Below, in pieces: positions 1 through 13,481 of a DNA stretch of 64,000 nt; the stretch's first letter is position 1; each line of letters begins with the position of its first letter. This DNA is from Phocoena phocoena (Eukaryota > Chordata > Mammalia > Artiodactyla > Phocoenidae). A model generated the notes under the pieces. It had not been told where the DNA came from, made no database searches, and saw only the letters and a program-made list of their open reading frames with translations. Made by a program: the position numbers and the translations under genes. The stretch lies in the NCBI RefSeq assembly GCF_963924675.1, contig NC_089226.1, positions 40,069,124 to 40,133,123 on the forward strand, given 5' to 3'.

Positions 1-340
1 AGTTTTTTGTGTGTTTTGGCTGCGTTGGGTCTTCGTTGCTGCGCGTGGGCCTTCTCTAGTTGCGGTGAGCGGGGGCTACTCTATGTTGCTGTGCACAGGC
101 TTCTCACTGCGGTGGCTTCTCTTGTTGCGGAGCACAGGCTCTAGGCGCACAGGCTTCAGTAGTTGTGGCACGCGGGCTCAGTAGTTGTGGCACGCAGGCT
201 CTAGAGTGCAGGCTCAGTAGTTGTTGGCACACAGGTTTAGTTGCTCCGCGGCATGTGGGATCTTCCTGGACCAGGGCTTGAACCCGTGTCCCCTGCATTG
301 GCAGGCGGATTCTTGACCACTGTGCCACCAGGGAAGTCCC
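1..340 (-). mobile_element. CHR-type tRNA-derived SINE, long form
   Basis: On the + strand the element runs from a T-rich tail (the left end is cut by the window edge) to cagggaagtccc, the reverse complement of the usual SINE head gggacttccctg. The tRNA-like B-box region reads in reverse as cttgaacccgtgtcccctgc. It lies in GPR83 intron 1. Confidence 0.9.
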
Positions 341-399
341 TGTAGCCATTTTTTTTTTAAAAAGTTGATCCCTACAATAAGATACAAAGTAGAGATTTT

Positions 400-515
400 T
401 AAGCCTTTTTTGTTGTTGTTGTTAATGAGTAAACTGAGGTTCAGAGAGGTTACCTACCTTGCCAAAGGTCACACAGCTAGAAAAGATTAGAGGTGGGAAA
501 TCTAACTCCAGAGCC
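400..515 (-). repeat. MIR SINE fragment
   Basis: The segment carries the MIR core in reverse orientation: aaactgaggttcagagagg followed by ccaaaggtcacacagctag. It is an old mammal-wide repeat in GPR83 intron 1. The other intronic sequence up to the exon 2 acceptor (516-763) shows nothing recognisable. Confidence 0.6.
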
Positions 516-742
516 CATGTCCTTCCCACGCTGTCCTGGCACTGAACAGGGCCCAGCCATAACGGCAGGGTCAGGGTTTGTTGAACTGAATGACAGAGAA
601 GGAGTCATGCTGGAGATAAGCATGCGTGACCCACAGTCCAGCAGCACAGAGGAAGAAGGAGGAGGGGGAGAAGGCTCCTGTGGGATGCTCCTCAGAGACC
701 ACAGGGAGCGAGCGTCAGTGTCAAGGCCTGTCTGTCTCCTGA

Positions 743-964
<222 letters not shown>

Positions 965-1718
965 TAGCCCATGTTTCAGTGAGCACATTTGTGTTCTTAT
1001 TGACCGCTCTGAGCATTAAATTAGGCATATAGCCGCTAAAGTGGGGCTAAAATAGGCATATAGCTCCCTTTGTGCTAGGGGCTGCAAAATATTATTCCAC
1101 GTTTGTTGCTCCAGTGAAGACTCGCTGCTGGCATTTTGTGTGTCAGAAATGAACGAGTTTGTTTTGGGGGGATTGAAAAGCAGATCTGGAAAATCACAGA
1201 TGAAAAGAGAGTGGCAAATGCAGGTCCGAGGCAAGGCTCCTGGCTGGGATATGAGATGGATATTTCTGGACCCAGGTTGTTGAAGAGGTAAATAAGCTGG
1301 AGGGGGACGGGCAGGTGGCAGGCGCAGGTGTCGGGTTGGGTAGGGAGGCCCAGCTCACTGTCCCGCTCCATCGGATTCACATGGGTCAACATGGTGAAGG
1401 GAGCTGGAAAGGACCTGAGGGTGCCCGTGGCCTCTGACTGAGGCTTCTACTCCCTTTATCAACCTGAACCACGATGGCGTGTGAGGGGCAAGGATGGCAA
1501 AGTCCAGAATGGAGATGTGCTGGGCAGCTTCTAAAGCCTAGTCCGTTCCTCCCATAAAACCTTAAAAAATTGGGAGCAGACTTTGGGAGGACACAGCAGA
1601 AGGTCCAGTGTGTCCTGGGATGGCGTCCTGAGACAATGGTAGCTCTTTATGACCTCTCTTTCTGACCCGACTCACCTATCCCCAAATGGCTTTTTCAAGA
1701 AATAATGATTCTAATCTT

Positions 1719-2216
1719 GCAACCCACGTGTTCATCAACAGGTGAATAGGTAAAGAAGATGTGGTATATGTGTATAATGGAATACTACTCAGCCATAAAA
1801 AAGAATGAAATTTTTGCCATGGATGGATTTGGAAGGCATTATACTAAGTGAAATAAATCAGCCGGAGAAAGACAAATACTGTGTGATACCGCTTATATGT
1901 GGAATCTAAAACAATACAACAAACTAGTGAATATAACAAAAAAGAAGGAGACCCACAGATACAGAGAACAAACCAGTGGTTACCAGTGGGGAGGGAATGG
2001 GGGAGGGGCAATATAGGGGTAGGAGATTAAGAGGTACAAACTATAGCTTATTATAAAATAAGCTACAAGGATATGTTGTCCAACATGGGGAATGTAGCCA
2101 ATATTTTATAATAACTATAAATGGAGGATAACCTTTAAAAACTGTGAATCACTATATTGTACACCTGCAATTTATACATTACACATCAACTATACTTCAA
2201 TAAAAAAAAGAGGAAG
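1719..2216 (+). mobile_element. 5'-truncated L1, 3' end only
   Basis: This is the last 0.5 kb of an L1 in sense orientation. It contains the familiar L1 stretches gtggtatatgtgtataatgg and gaatactactcagcc and ends with caactatacttcaataaaaa. A 15-bp target duplication, aatgattctaatctt, flanks it exactly at 1704-1718 and 2217-2231, which fixes both ends. Confidence 0.92.
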
Positions 2217-2685
2217 AATGATTCTAATCTTAAAATGAGGATGCTGTTAAATTCCCAAGTCTTTACTTAAACCTTTTAGGAGAATTGATTGGCATACAGT
2301 AGCAATCAATTCCAAGATGCTTTTCAGCCCAAAGCCTCTAACAATGGTTTAATTTGGGGCTTGGGAAAGCTGAAATTGCCCCACTGCAATTTTAGAAATG
2401 GCTTTCAGAGACAATGTGGTGAACCCCCAAATAAAGGGCAACGCAGCTTCCCATGGTAAGTGGTGAGAGTCTCCTCCCGACCTGTGTCGCCTTCAGACCC
2501 CTCGGAGCCCTTTGTAACTTAAAGGATCTGGAATCACTGGCAGATGAGATGAGATCCGGAGGTGCCACGGCTGCTTCTGTGCCAGCCTCGCTGTGGGTGT
2601 CATGGGAACAGACCTCCCCCTTCACCGCTCCCCCATCCTCTCACTGCAGTCGGCTTCTGCCATGCATGACCTGCAAGAGGCATTT

Positions 2686-2960
2686 TTTTAAAAATAATTA
2701 ATTTATTTATTTTTGGCTGCGTTGGGTCTTCCTTGCTGTGTGCAGGCTTTCTCTAGCTGCGGCGAGCGGGGGCTTCTCTTCGTTGCGGTGCATGGGCTCT
2801 AGTTGTGCGGGCTTCAGTAGTTGCAGCACGCGGGCTCAGTAGTTGTGGCGCACGGGCTTCGTTGCTCTGCGGCACGTGGGATCTTCCCGGACCAGGGCTC
2901 GAACCCACGTCCCCTGCATTGTCAGGTGGATTCTTAACCACTGCGCCACCAGGGAAGTCC
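2686..2960 (-). mobile_element. CHR-type SINE, long form
   Basis: A T-rich tail is followed by ggctgcgttgggtcttcc, and the reversed head cagggaagtcc ends at 2960. The target duplication is tgcaagaggcattt at 2672-2685 and tgcaaggggcattt at 2961-2974, one mismatch. It lies in GPR83 intron 2. Confidence 0.93.
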
Positions 2961-3089
2961 TGCAAGGGGCATTTGAACTGCCTGGAGTCTCTGAGTCTAG
3001 ATGACACCCTCTCTGTACCCCCGTGGGCTGGACGGTGTGGTGATGCAGCTCAGGGGCTCGATAGTGAGTTAAGGGGTGCTTGACTCTAA

Positions 3090-3329
<240 letters not shown>

Positions 3330-4877
3330 TGAGATGAGCTAGTGGGGAGCAGCCTGGGGATCCGGAGAACCTTGACAGAGGGAAATCTGAGCCCCCTCTG
3401 AATCTCAGAGTTAACCAGTACCTGCTGCGCTGAGCTGTCCTCTCTGTCTCCTTCCCATCCTGTTGCTTCCAGGCCCGTGCATATCCTCTGCACTTTTTCT
3501 GCTTTTTCTCATCTTTTCTTCGCAACACTTGTAGCTTCTTCTTTAGTCTCTGTCCCTTTGTCTGTAAGGTCAAGGCAATTAGCAATCAGCTTCTGCCACT
3601 GGGGACAGGTACTAACCCAGACTGAGATTCAGAGTCACCCAGGCCCTGTTTAAAACGGTGATGTTTAAATTCTCTCCCACAACCTACAAACATGTATATC
3701 TCTAAGTGTCTCAGGCAGGATGCTCTACCCGCCTCCCCACTACCTCCCTTCTATCATATGCTTTGTCCTGTGCTCTCACAGAATGGAAAGCACTCAGTGT
3801 CTTGAAATTTAAACACTCGTGCGTGCTGCCAGTCAGTTAAAGGTGATCTCCCCTGTTAGACTGTGAGGTTGGGGGGAGCTGGCGCCATTTCTGATTTTGC
3901 CATCTTGGTGTCCCTAGCATCTATATTACTGTCTCACATCACGAGCTCTCTGTACGTAGTTACTGAATGAATGAATGAGCTTAGAGTGATCTTCATCAGT
4001 TCATTGTTGTTTCAGCTGAAGTTCCAAAGAAACAGATCCTGAGATAAAGGAAGGTACATGTGCCTGGGAATTTTAAGAAAGTGCTCCCGGGGTAATGGGT
4101 AAGGCAGTGGAGAAGCTGGACAGCAAATGGGGAGAGACCAAGGGAGGGTGTGGTTTGCAGGGGGAGCTCTGGAGCAGCCTGCTAACACAGAGTTTGCCTG
4201 CTTTGAGCCAAGGGGGCTGGGCTTTTGTATTCCAGGCCTTCCTGGGGGAAATGGAGATACGTGGCCACTTCTGGCTCGTAATGGATCTGTGGAAAGTATC
4301 TCCAGTGGCCTTCGGGTAGTCCTAGGCCCCTAGAAGATCACGGCTGACAGCTGTGTCTTGTCGGGTGGGCCGGAGCTGGGGGGCCTGGTGCTCCAGACCA
4401 GTAAAGGGGATCTAGGGGGTGCACTGCCGGCAGGTCTTACCATGTGCTGCCTCGCCTGAGACATACATACAGTCCTGTGACATAGCGGGGTCCAAAGAAC
4501 AAGCTCTGAAGGCCGATTTCAACTAATTTATAAAGTCTCTGTCCCCGAATTCTAGGCTATCGAATGAATCACATACCCACCCCTTCCAAGCATTCAGACT
4601 CCTGAACTGCCTTCATATATGGAAGGCTATTTCTTTTTTCTGCTAACAAAAGCAAAGAGAGTTTTCTTTCTTTCACTAGTGATGGCCAGCTGCACCTATA
4701 ACAACATCAACAAGCTACATGGTATGATGGAAAAAAAAGTAGCAATTTTGAGTTGCTGCTCAGAGATGTCACAGTACGAAAACCCTGCTCGCACCCAGAG
4801 TCTGGACATTTAGATAAAGACCGGAGCTTAGGATTCCTGCCACAAGTTCCCGCCTTGCTTTTCCTGGGGCATCTTTT

Positions 4878-5184
4878 TTTTCTATTTTAATTATTTTTAT
4901 TTATTTACTTATTTGGCTGCGTTGGGTCTTCGTTGCGGTGCACGTGCTTCTCGTTGAGGTGGCTTCTCTTGTTGCGGAACACAGGCTCTAGGCACGCAGG
5001 CTTCAGTAGTTGTGGCATGCGGGCTCAGTAGTTGTGGCTCGTGGGCTCTAGAGCGCAGGCTCAGTAGTTGTGGCGCTCGGCTTAGCTGTTCCGCGGCATG
5101 TGGCATCTTCCCGGACCAGGGCTCAAACCCGTGTCCCCTGCATTGGCAGGCGGATTCTCAACCACTGTGCCACCAGGGAAGCCC
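4878..5184 (-). mobile_element. CHR-type SINE, long form
   Basis: A T-rich tail leads into ttggctgcgttgggtcttcg and the element ends with cagggaagccc. The flanks ggggcatctttt (left) and ggggaatctttt (right) are a probable target duplication with one mismatch. Confidence 0.9.
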
Positions 5185-5879
5185 ATCGGGGAATCTTTTA
5201 AAATGACCACTTGTGAAAAATTAGTGACCTCTGCCTCAACCACCTTATAAGTAACAGGTGTTTGCTACCCTGGTCTCTCTTTCTGCTGCTCACCTGTGAC
5301 CTGGGAGGGAGGACTGCCCTTCTCCTAGCTCACGGTGCCCCCATTCTGGGATGTAAGTAATAGTCTTGTGGCTTCCTTTGTGTGAGTGTATTGAAACTGC
5401 GCCTTCAATCAAAACAGCCCCTGGGTTTTCGCTTCTGCAAAGTGGAAGGAAGCTGCCGAGGGAGCTCCCTGCCACCTCATTCAGCAAATCATAATCTGCA
5501 TATTCTTAACCCACCAGCTCTGGCTTTCCCAACATACACAGATGTCCCTAAAAATTTTCAAGAGGACTGGGTACATTCCAGAGAAAATAAGTACTTTTTG
5601 TCTGAGTGGCTAAAGGTGTATGAGTTCAGGCACTGCCACTCACATTCTCAAGACGCATTTCTTTGCCCCATTCCTTGGATCCCCTCTGGAATGGGAGTAG
5701 GTAGTACAATGGGAAATTCCAAGATTTCCTGAGTCCATCATGCTCCCAGGATGAGTTAATTCTAAGACTAGGAACACCACTGTTGCATTCATTCATTGAA
5801 CAAATATTTATTGGGTGTCTATTCTGGGCTAGGAATAATACAAAGTAAAGAGGACACAGAGTGATCTAGGTGTATTTCT

Positions 5880-6605
5880 CTTTTTTGAAAATTGAAGTAC
5901 AGTTGATTTACAATGTTGTGTTAGTTTCAGGTGTACAGCGGAGTGATTCAGTTATATATATATATATATGAGTGTGTGCGTGTGTGTATATATATATAAA
6001 TTCTTTTTCAGATTCCTGTTGATTATCTATTTTATATATTGTAGTGTGTATATATTAATCCCAAACTCCCAGTTTATCCCTCCCCCCCGACCTTTCCCCT
6101 TTGGTAACCATAAGTTCGTTTTCTATGTCTGCGGGTCTATTTCTATTTTGTATATAAGTTCGTTTGTATCTTTTTTTTTTAGACTCTACGTGTAAAGCAA
6201 TATCATATGATATTTGTCTTTCTCTGTCTGGCTTTCTTCACTTAGTATGACCATCTCTAGGTCCATCCGTGCTGCAAATGGCATTATTTCTTTCTTTTTT
6301 TTTTTTTTTTTTTTGCGGTACGCGGGCCTCTCACCGTTGTGGGCTCTCCCGTTGCGGAGCACAGGCTCCGGACGCGCAGGCTCAGCGGCCATGGCTCACG
6401 GGCCCAGCTGCTCCGCGGCATGTGGGATCCTCCCGGACCGGGGCACGAACCCGTGTCCCCTGCATCCGCAGGTGGACTCTCAACCACTGCGCCACCAGGG
6501 AAGGCCATTATTTCATTTTCTTATGGCTAAGTAATATTCCATTGTATATATGTACCACGTCTTCTTTATCCATTCACTTGTCGATGGACATTCAGGTGTA
6601 TCTCT
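5880..6605 (-). mobile_element. Antisense L1 3' end, split by a SINE
   Basis: The reversed L1 end begins with ttgaagtacagttgatttac and continues through the pyrimidine-rich 3' UTR (tatccctccccccc) to attccattgtatatatg and gatggacattcagg near the end of ORF2. The flanks taggtgtatttctctt and caggtgtatctctt suggest a target duplication. The short SINE at 6291-6505 interrupts it. Confidence 0.88.
6291..6505 (-). mobile_element. CHR-type SINE, short form, nested in L1
   Basis: A T tract, then gcggtacgcgggcctctcac, ending in cagggaaggc. The target duplication cattatttc occurs at 6282-6290 and 6506-6514, inside L1 sequence, so this insertion is younger than the L1. Confidence 0.93.
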
Positions 6606-6756
6606 TACCTGTATAGAACGCCCAGCCTAGTGGGAGAGCTGAAAACGTAATCAGATAATTAGGCTGCTCATCACATGTGCTGTAACAGACGGATGTACCA
6701 GGAGCCCAGTGGAGGGAGAGGCCAGTGGTTCCTGGGATGGGGCTTTTCCACGCTGA

Positions 6757-7449
<693 letters not shown>

Positions 7450-8187
7450 AGGAGGAGAGCAGGAAGTGGGGGGGGCAGGGCTCTGTCTCCAGATGAGGCT
7501 GGGAAAGGGTCTGAGGGAGGACAAAGCCTGGAAAACAGCCTGTCCTCACACCTCTTCACATGCTGGAAGCAGTTCCTGAAGAAGCCCAAGGACGTTTGAG
7601 TGCCTAGGCAACTCTGCCCAGGCTCCTCGACCCGTTAGATGGGAAAACGAAAAGACAACACCCAGCTTGACACGTGTTTGTGAACTCCTGTCTGAGACAT
7701 GCTGGTCCCCTGAGCCAGGGGACCCAGAACGGCTTCAGCCCCCGTGGGGGCTGAGTCAGTCAACTGCCTACACCTGTCAGGCAGCTGCCTTACAGCCCTC
7801 CCACCACTGAGTACCCACGAAGGACCCTGGAGTCAGACGTGCGCAGTGGCTGACCCAGATGCACAGCTGTGCTTGAGAAAGGCCTGTCGGCCAGTGAAAG
7901 GTCAGCGAGCCGGAGCCGGCGTGGAGGTGTGTATGCCTTGCTTTCTGAAGTCGCTGGAGCTGGCTGAGTCCCGGTTCTGTGGCGGCCCAACACATGACAA
8001 GAAAAGACCGACTGGGTTCCTTAATATAAAGAGGAATTACTGAGTTTCCGTAAAACAAAGAAACACTATTATGGAAACTTTGGAACATTCAGAGAAGCAC
8101 GAAGAAGAAAATAAAAATCACCCCCTTCTCCCTCCAACTTCTGATAAGTTCTGTCAAAATACTGTGGCTTTCTTTGCAGCTTCTTTT

Positions 8188-8192
<5 letters not shown>

Positions 8193-8236
<44 letters not shown>
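8193..8236. repeat. (GT)n microsatellite
   Basis: About 22 uninterrupted GT units lie in the inferred GPR83 3' UTR. In the transcript this would be a long GU run. Confidence 0.97.
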
Positions 8237-8237
<1 letters not shown>

Positions 8238-8984
8238 TATGATTTTCACTTCATGCTGAATTACACTTCTCCATTTAGAAGTAAGCAAGAAACTGGGCAT
8301 AGCCGAGAACTCCTGAGCCCCTCTCCCGGGAATAGTGTCCACCAGAAGACTTCGAAGATGAGGTGTGAGAAGAGCCCAAGGGAAACACCGTCCCAGAGCG
8401 GACAGACTGCCTTCGTCTCGCAGCCAGTGGTGGCAAGGGTCCGGCTGAAGGACCTCTCCTCGGAGGGTGGCCATCGTGATGAACCGGGAATAAAACTCAT
8501 CCGGGAGGCATAATTCCTCCTCTCCTGCCAGCACACAGAACAAGAGGTGGTGAAATACTGCCCTGCTTTTGCAGGAGATGAGGGAGCAGGCTTTCCAACA
8601 TGCTGGAAATACCCGTGCTTAGACACCTCATCCTCCCAAGCTGTCTAGTCAGGCCATTTCTCCTCCATGTCATCTGAATACTAAGGCTTCTTCACGCCAG
8701 TTCTCATAAGGCGACTCACTGTCAACATCTCTCACGTGTCACTTATCAAACCCTATGGCATCGTGATGGTCCTTAGTGACTCAACTTGCCAGAGAAATCT
8801 CATTCCAAAGACAGTGAGTGTTTTCATCACCTTCCATCTGGCCCTGAGTGACTCACTGGGTCACCCGGAAGAGAGACGCATCGGGCAGAAGAGAGCTTCA
8901 TTCATCAGCCCTAAACAACTGTCGCTCTCACACTGGTTTGAGGTTTCTTTCTAGCACCAGAGAGATCCTGAAAGCAAAGCATGG

Positions 8985-9075
8985 TCATGGAGCTAAGAGG
9001 GAAACTGAGGCTCAGGGAGAAGGGGTTTGTCTAAGGTTCACTTAGATCTCTTGGCTGTTAATTGAACCTGAACTT
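8985..9075 (-). repeat. MIR SINE fragment
   Basis: Reverse MIR core gggaaactgaggctcagggag is followed by a diverged ctaaggttcacttag, in the GPR83 3' UTR. Confidence 0.5.
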
Positions 9076-9650
9076 GGTCATATCATCTGCTTCTCTGTAA
9101 GGAACCATGGGGGTTCATTATCCTATTCTCTCTATTTACGAGGATGTTTGAAAATTTTCAAGACGTAAAGTTTAAAAAATAATCTTCTGAACAGTGGATA
9201 GAAAAGTGACTTTCATGGGACACAGAGAGCCTTTTAAGCCCATAGGGATCCCCAGGTGGATTTTTTTTCAGACCAAGTGGCTCCCAGGCCTGTGTGTATT
9301 GTCTCTTAATGCTGCCATGGAAATTCTTACCAGAAAGAGAACAGGTGACAGGGTTACAGAAAATTTGTCCTGCTCTGAAATCACGGGGAAGGCTTCACTT
9401 TGTTCCTTCCTCTCTGAGGGCATCTAGAAATTCTGCCAAGTCCCAGAGGAGGCTCTTCTCTTGCAGAAGACCCTCCCCACTGATGGCTCATGAAGTCTGG
9501 GTCTCCTGTCAGCTCCCTGTCTCCCCCCACCCCACGTTCCCTGTGTGCCTCAGAGCAGAAGTGATTTGTGTTTGTGAATGTGACATGTGTAAAACTGGAA
9601 TCTTCCCGCTGTGCCGTCACGAGGACTTGACTGTAAATTGCTCCTGTCTC

Positions 9651-9656
9651 AATAAA
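9651..9656 (+). terminator. GPR83: Poly(A) signal, probable end of GPR83
   Basis: A canonical AATAAA is followed within 15-30 bases by the GT-rich stretch gtgggtgtgtggcctgtg, the usual downstream element for cleavage. Confidence 0.6.
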
Positions 9657-9675
9657 ATACATAGTGGGTGTGTGG

Positions 9676-10049
9676 CCTGTGCTTCCTGGATTTGTGATTA
9701 GGCCACAGCTGATGACCTTTAAAGCGGGGATCCGCGAGGATTAGATGAAGAGAGCGTGGAGAGCCTCGGCCCTCACCTCTACATTTCACAGCTGCATAAA
9801 AGCTCAAACAGAGTGGGTAAATAGTCCGTTGAAAACCTCTGGTTAGTGCCTTCTTCCACGGGGCTGGCTGCCGAGGCCCCTCTTTTGTGAAATCTGTGAA
9901 ATGAATCTGTGCTGAGTTATTTAAGCCGGGACTCCATCTGTTCCTTGGTGATTCAGGAGGAGGCGAAGCTGCCGCTCCCACGCGCAGGGTGCAGTGGGTA
10001 CCACGTTCCTGTTCACAGGGTTTCTGCCCCCCTGGACCTGGGCTCCCCT
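9676..10049. other. Unique intergenic sequence
   Basis: I see no gene or recognisable repeat between the GPR83 poly(A) site and the LTR that starts near 10050. Confidence 0.5.
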
Positions 10050-10853
10050 TGTCCCACCAGCTAAGCTGGGTAGGAGCCTCTATAAGCGGCTCTTTGCAGG
10101 AAACCGCCCTCGACAGGAAGCCCCTTTTCTTGTCGCTTTAGCGAAGCTACATTGTAACTGACCCTTCGACCAGGCAGCCGCATGCTCTGCTCATCTCTGG
10201 CCCAAGCGCACCTTTCACATCTTTTGATCACACAGTACCTTGCCTAACGTGTGGGTTCTTTTTGTAGATCAAAGAAGTAGAAACGAAGAACCAGTACTTA
10301 ACAGATGACCAGATCTCTTCCCTAGCTTCCCCTTCAGTAATCTCGTGAACAAGATAACATCTAGAGGAAGGTCAGGAGGGGTTGATGTCCACGACTCTGA
10401 CCCCCTATCTCAATGATTAACTGAGGTTACTTCCCTGTTTCCCTTTAAATCTTTCATGGCCAAGCAGAGTCTTTGGAGGTGGTTTCTGGGGACACTGAGT
10501 GTACCATCTCCCCAGGTTGCCGGCATTCTGATTAAAAGCATCTTTCCTTTCTACCAACAGTTGTCTCTCTCCCTCTCTCTCTCTCTCTCATATTGACTTT
10601 TTTATTTTTTTTTGGCGGTACGCGGGCCTCTCACTGTTGTGGCCTCTCCCGTTGAGGAGCACAGGCTCCGGACGCGCAGGCTCAGCGGCCATGGCTCACG
10701 GGCCCAGCTGCTCCGCGGCATGTGGGATCTTCCCGGACCCGGGCACGAACCTGTGTCCCCCGCATCGGCAGGCAGACTCTCAACCACTGCGCCACCAGGG
10801 AAGCCCTCGTATAGACTTTTGAGTGGTGAGCAGACAGACCTGATTCGGTAACA
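10050..10853 (+). mobile_element. Solo LTR, family A, with nested SINE
   Basis: This aligns through most of its length with 49239-49830: shared blocks include ctctttgcaggaaac, gatcaaagaa, acagatgaccagatct, gattaactgaggttac and the end ggtgagcag...ggtaaca. It starts TG and ends CA, has a TATA-like tttaaat near 10443 and attaaa near 10531, so the LTR reads on the + strand. A (CT)n run and a short SINE (10602-10806) interrupt it. Exact ends are inferred from the comparison; no clear target duplication was found. Confidence 0.7.
10602..10806 (-). mobile_element. CHR-type SINE, short form, nested in LTR
   Basis: Begins ggcggtacgcgggcctctc after a T tract and ends cagggaagccc. The target duplication is tcatattgactttt (about 10588-10601) and tcgtatagactttt (10807-10820). 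Confidence 0.92.
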
Positions 10854-12142
10854 CCTCCACTGCATACATAATTACCCCGATGCCCTCCAGAGCCCAGGAA
10901 ATCAATGTTAAATAATTACACAGTAGGGAATTTACTGTGCCTAGGGGAACATTTGAAAGAAAATGAAAGGCAATGGAGAAAAGAGGGGAACTAGGATCTG
11001 CTGACACCTACATGAGACACTGTGCTAACTGAGTCCGTGAGCTCATTCTCCCTCAGTATTTCTCCAAGGTGAGCATTATTATTTCTACACTGCAGATGAA
11101 GAAACTGAGGCTCAGGTAAAGTTCCCAAAGCCTAATCTTGAGATGAGGTTCTGAGAAGCCTTGTAGGAAAGAACCTTAATTTGTTTTTAATCTGATGTTC
11201 TATGAATTTCCTTGATTACGGGGCACTGTTGACTGTCCCCAAACCAGTGCTTGAGTTACATGCTTAGGGAAATGCTTGACTACATGGGTTCCAGGGCCCC
11301 TTGCAGCTCCATGGTCAGTGAATCCATGCTTCTAGAACAAGTAGAATCTCATGCTGCCTTGTGGGCTCACCTCTGGCTAGAAGCGTCTTCCCAACAAGCT
11401 GTTAGCGATGCCTGAGCGGCCAGTGCCCTGCTTGACCAACTATATCAGGTTGCCAAGGTTAACAGCTGTCTCACAGCTGGCCAGGGCCTCCGGATCCCCA
11501 GACAACACAGGCAGAACTTGGCTAAACCCTCACTGCTCCAAGCTGGTTGGGATGTGCCTCCAGGGCCCCTAGGGTGACGGAAGCTATGCCAGAGTGCCTG
11601 GGGCCAGGGAAGACTGGCGGTCTTGCAGTATCCAATGGGGAAACATGCTTGTCCTAGAGTGTTGCCCCAAGACGGTAGAAGATGCTCCCAGTGCTGTGGG
11701 ATCAGGTTGTCAGCATCCTGCTTTGGCATCTCTGTGTACCCTCCCCACACCCTCACCCCAGTGCCTTCGCCCCTGCCATTCTCTCTCCTTTCAAGGTGTA
11801 GTTAGGGAAAGAACAAATACAATACATGCAATGCTGGAGGCATTTGGGGAAAAGAATAACCAGTGATATTTAATGCGAGAAAGCCCTGGGGTTCAGGTTT
11901 TAGAGCCTCTCTTGCTGAGAATAAGCTATTTGCTGCTTCATGGTGACAAAGTGCTTGATGTTAACAGCTCCTCCTTGCCTCCTGTTTTTAACCTAGCGGG
12001 GACCCTGTCCTCACACTGGTCATGAATTTAAGTTGCTCAGCGTCGACATGAGGAAGGCAAAGGAATCATGAACACAGGGTTCAGGATGTTGATTACGTCA
12101 TGCGGACAAGGGGTAGGGGTTGGCACGTAGGGCGATGGGAAC
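10854..12142. other. Mostly unique intergenic sequence
   Basis: Apart from a MIR fragment near 11.1 kb I recognise no gene or repeat here. Confidence 0.5.
11065..11130 (-). repeat. MIR SINE fragment
   Basis: Reverse MIR core gcagatgaagaaactgaggc followed by tcaggtaaagttccc. Confidence 0.5.
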
Positions 12143-12635
12143 TGTTACCGCGTCCAAGCTCGCTCTGCTCGCCGCACGACAGACCAATGAATCGGGAGAC
12201 AAGGTGCTGAGGCAAGGAGTACGACTTTATTAGGAAAGCTGGCACACCGAGAAGATGGCGGGACTAAAGTCTCAAAATAACCATCTTATCGGGATTTGGA
12301 TGCCAACTTCTTTTATAGCACAGAGAGGGGGAGGAGATGAGGAAGTAAAGTAAAAAGGCCATACTTTTTGCAAATATCTCCTGGAATGGCCGGCCTCCGG
12401 GAGGGGATGTGTTAATTTCTTCTTTCTTGCAGCCATCCACAGGTGGAACAGGGTGGGGATGTTTCCCTGAACAAAGGCACTTCGGTTTGACATTCAAGCA
12501 GAAGGGCAGCATTCCCTGAGGCAGGCCATTATGTATAGACAGTATCCTTTTAGTGAACAAAAGCAACGGGTAGCAAAGGTTAAAGCAAAAGAAACAGCTC
12601 CAACATGTAGTCTGATTTGGCTTTTCCCTGTTACA
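12143..12635 (-). mobile_element. Solo LTR, family B
   Basis: This 493-bp LTR starts tgttaccgcgtcc and ends ttccctgttaca, flanked by a perfect 4-bp duplication GAAC (12139-12142 and 12636-12639). A reversed AATAAA (gactttattagg) and a reversed TATA box (tcttttatagcac) show that it reads on the minus strand. It is closely related to 32442-32930. A 4-bp duplication fits a class I (gammaretrovirus-like) endogenous retrovirus. No internal viral genes adjoin it, so it is a solo LTR. Confidence 0.85.
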
Positions 12636-12639
12636 GAAC

Positions 12640-13481
12640 CACCTGGCTGTAAATCATTGTCAAGGTTCTAGCTTTCGTTTGGGGCAGTGGGTTCTTACTA
12701 CCTGATTAAAAATCATGAATCACATAACTAACCAAATAGCTAAAAGCAGATGGACCAACATTAAGAGTGTGCCATAAGCCAAGGATTATAATTCATCAAA
12801 TTCTGTGCCTCTGCAGTCTATACACAAACAAGCAGTGAGCCAACAGAAATGGAACCTAGAGGTCCAAGGCTTCACTTTTCTTCCCTGCATCCTTCCAATC
12901 TAGTTACATCTATATTTGTATTATTAGAATATGCAAATAGAGTTCACAGCTGAGACAAGTAGGATATGACAATTATATTTCTTTTTTAAAAACAATCTTT
13001 TTTTTTTGGATTTAAAACTTGCCTCTATTTCTTTGCTTTTGTTTTCTATATCACAATCACTACTTCTGTCCCAATTTTTCAAAATAGTTAAAACCCCTTT
13101 GTGAGGTGACCACACACATCCTGGTCTGCCAGTACCCCTCTCCCACGCCTCCTGGGCCATCTGAGCTGCTTCTCCTTGGCTAGCTGATCTCTATGTTTAC
13201 ATATCTCTATGGCAGCAGAAGACCTGCTTTCCCAGGACTCCTCTTCTCCTCTCCCTAGTGGTTAGATGTTCCAATTTCCTAGATCCAGTTCTTCCTCTTT
13301 CTTCGTTTACTCCTTACTTTGGAAGAGCACATCTTCCGGCCATTGCCCAAGAAAAGAAAAATTTCTTTTGAGACCTTTGTATGTCCCGAGATGTTTTTAA
13401 TTCACATGTAATTAGAACTGCATCTGACCGAATATAGGGTAATAGATTGAAAATCACTTTCTCTCGGAATTTTGAAGGCAT
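12640..13481. other. Unique intergenic sequence
   Basis: AT-rich sequence with no recognisable gene or repeat. Confidence 0.5.

Larger units (their letters stand above)
7450..9675 (+). other. GPR83: GPR83 3' UTR (inferred extent)
   Basis: This runs from the stop codon to just past the first good polyadenylation signal at 9651. It holds a (GT)n microsatellite at 8193-8236 and a MIR fragment near 9 kb, and no convincing open frame. Its extent is inferred from the signal alone; transcripts would be needed to confirm it. Confidence 0.55.

Noticed and set aside
6269..6616. Repeated open frames reading VRGPRTAKKK or GHGSRAQ-type proteins (also near 10.6, 16.4, 18.6, 20.1, 22.3, 38.4, 45.9, 53.6 and 63.5 kb)
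   Set aside because: All are translations of the same CHR SINE in different frames; they are not genes.
8154..8543. Open frames with long TH or CV repeats
   Set aside because: They are translations of the (GT)n microsatellite.
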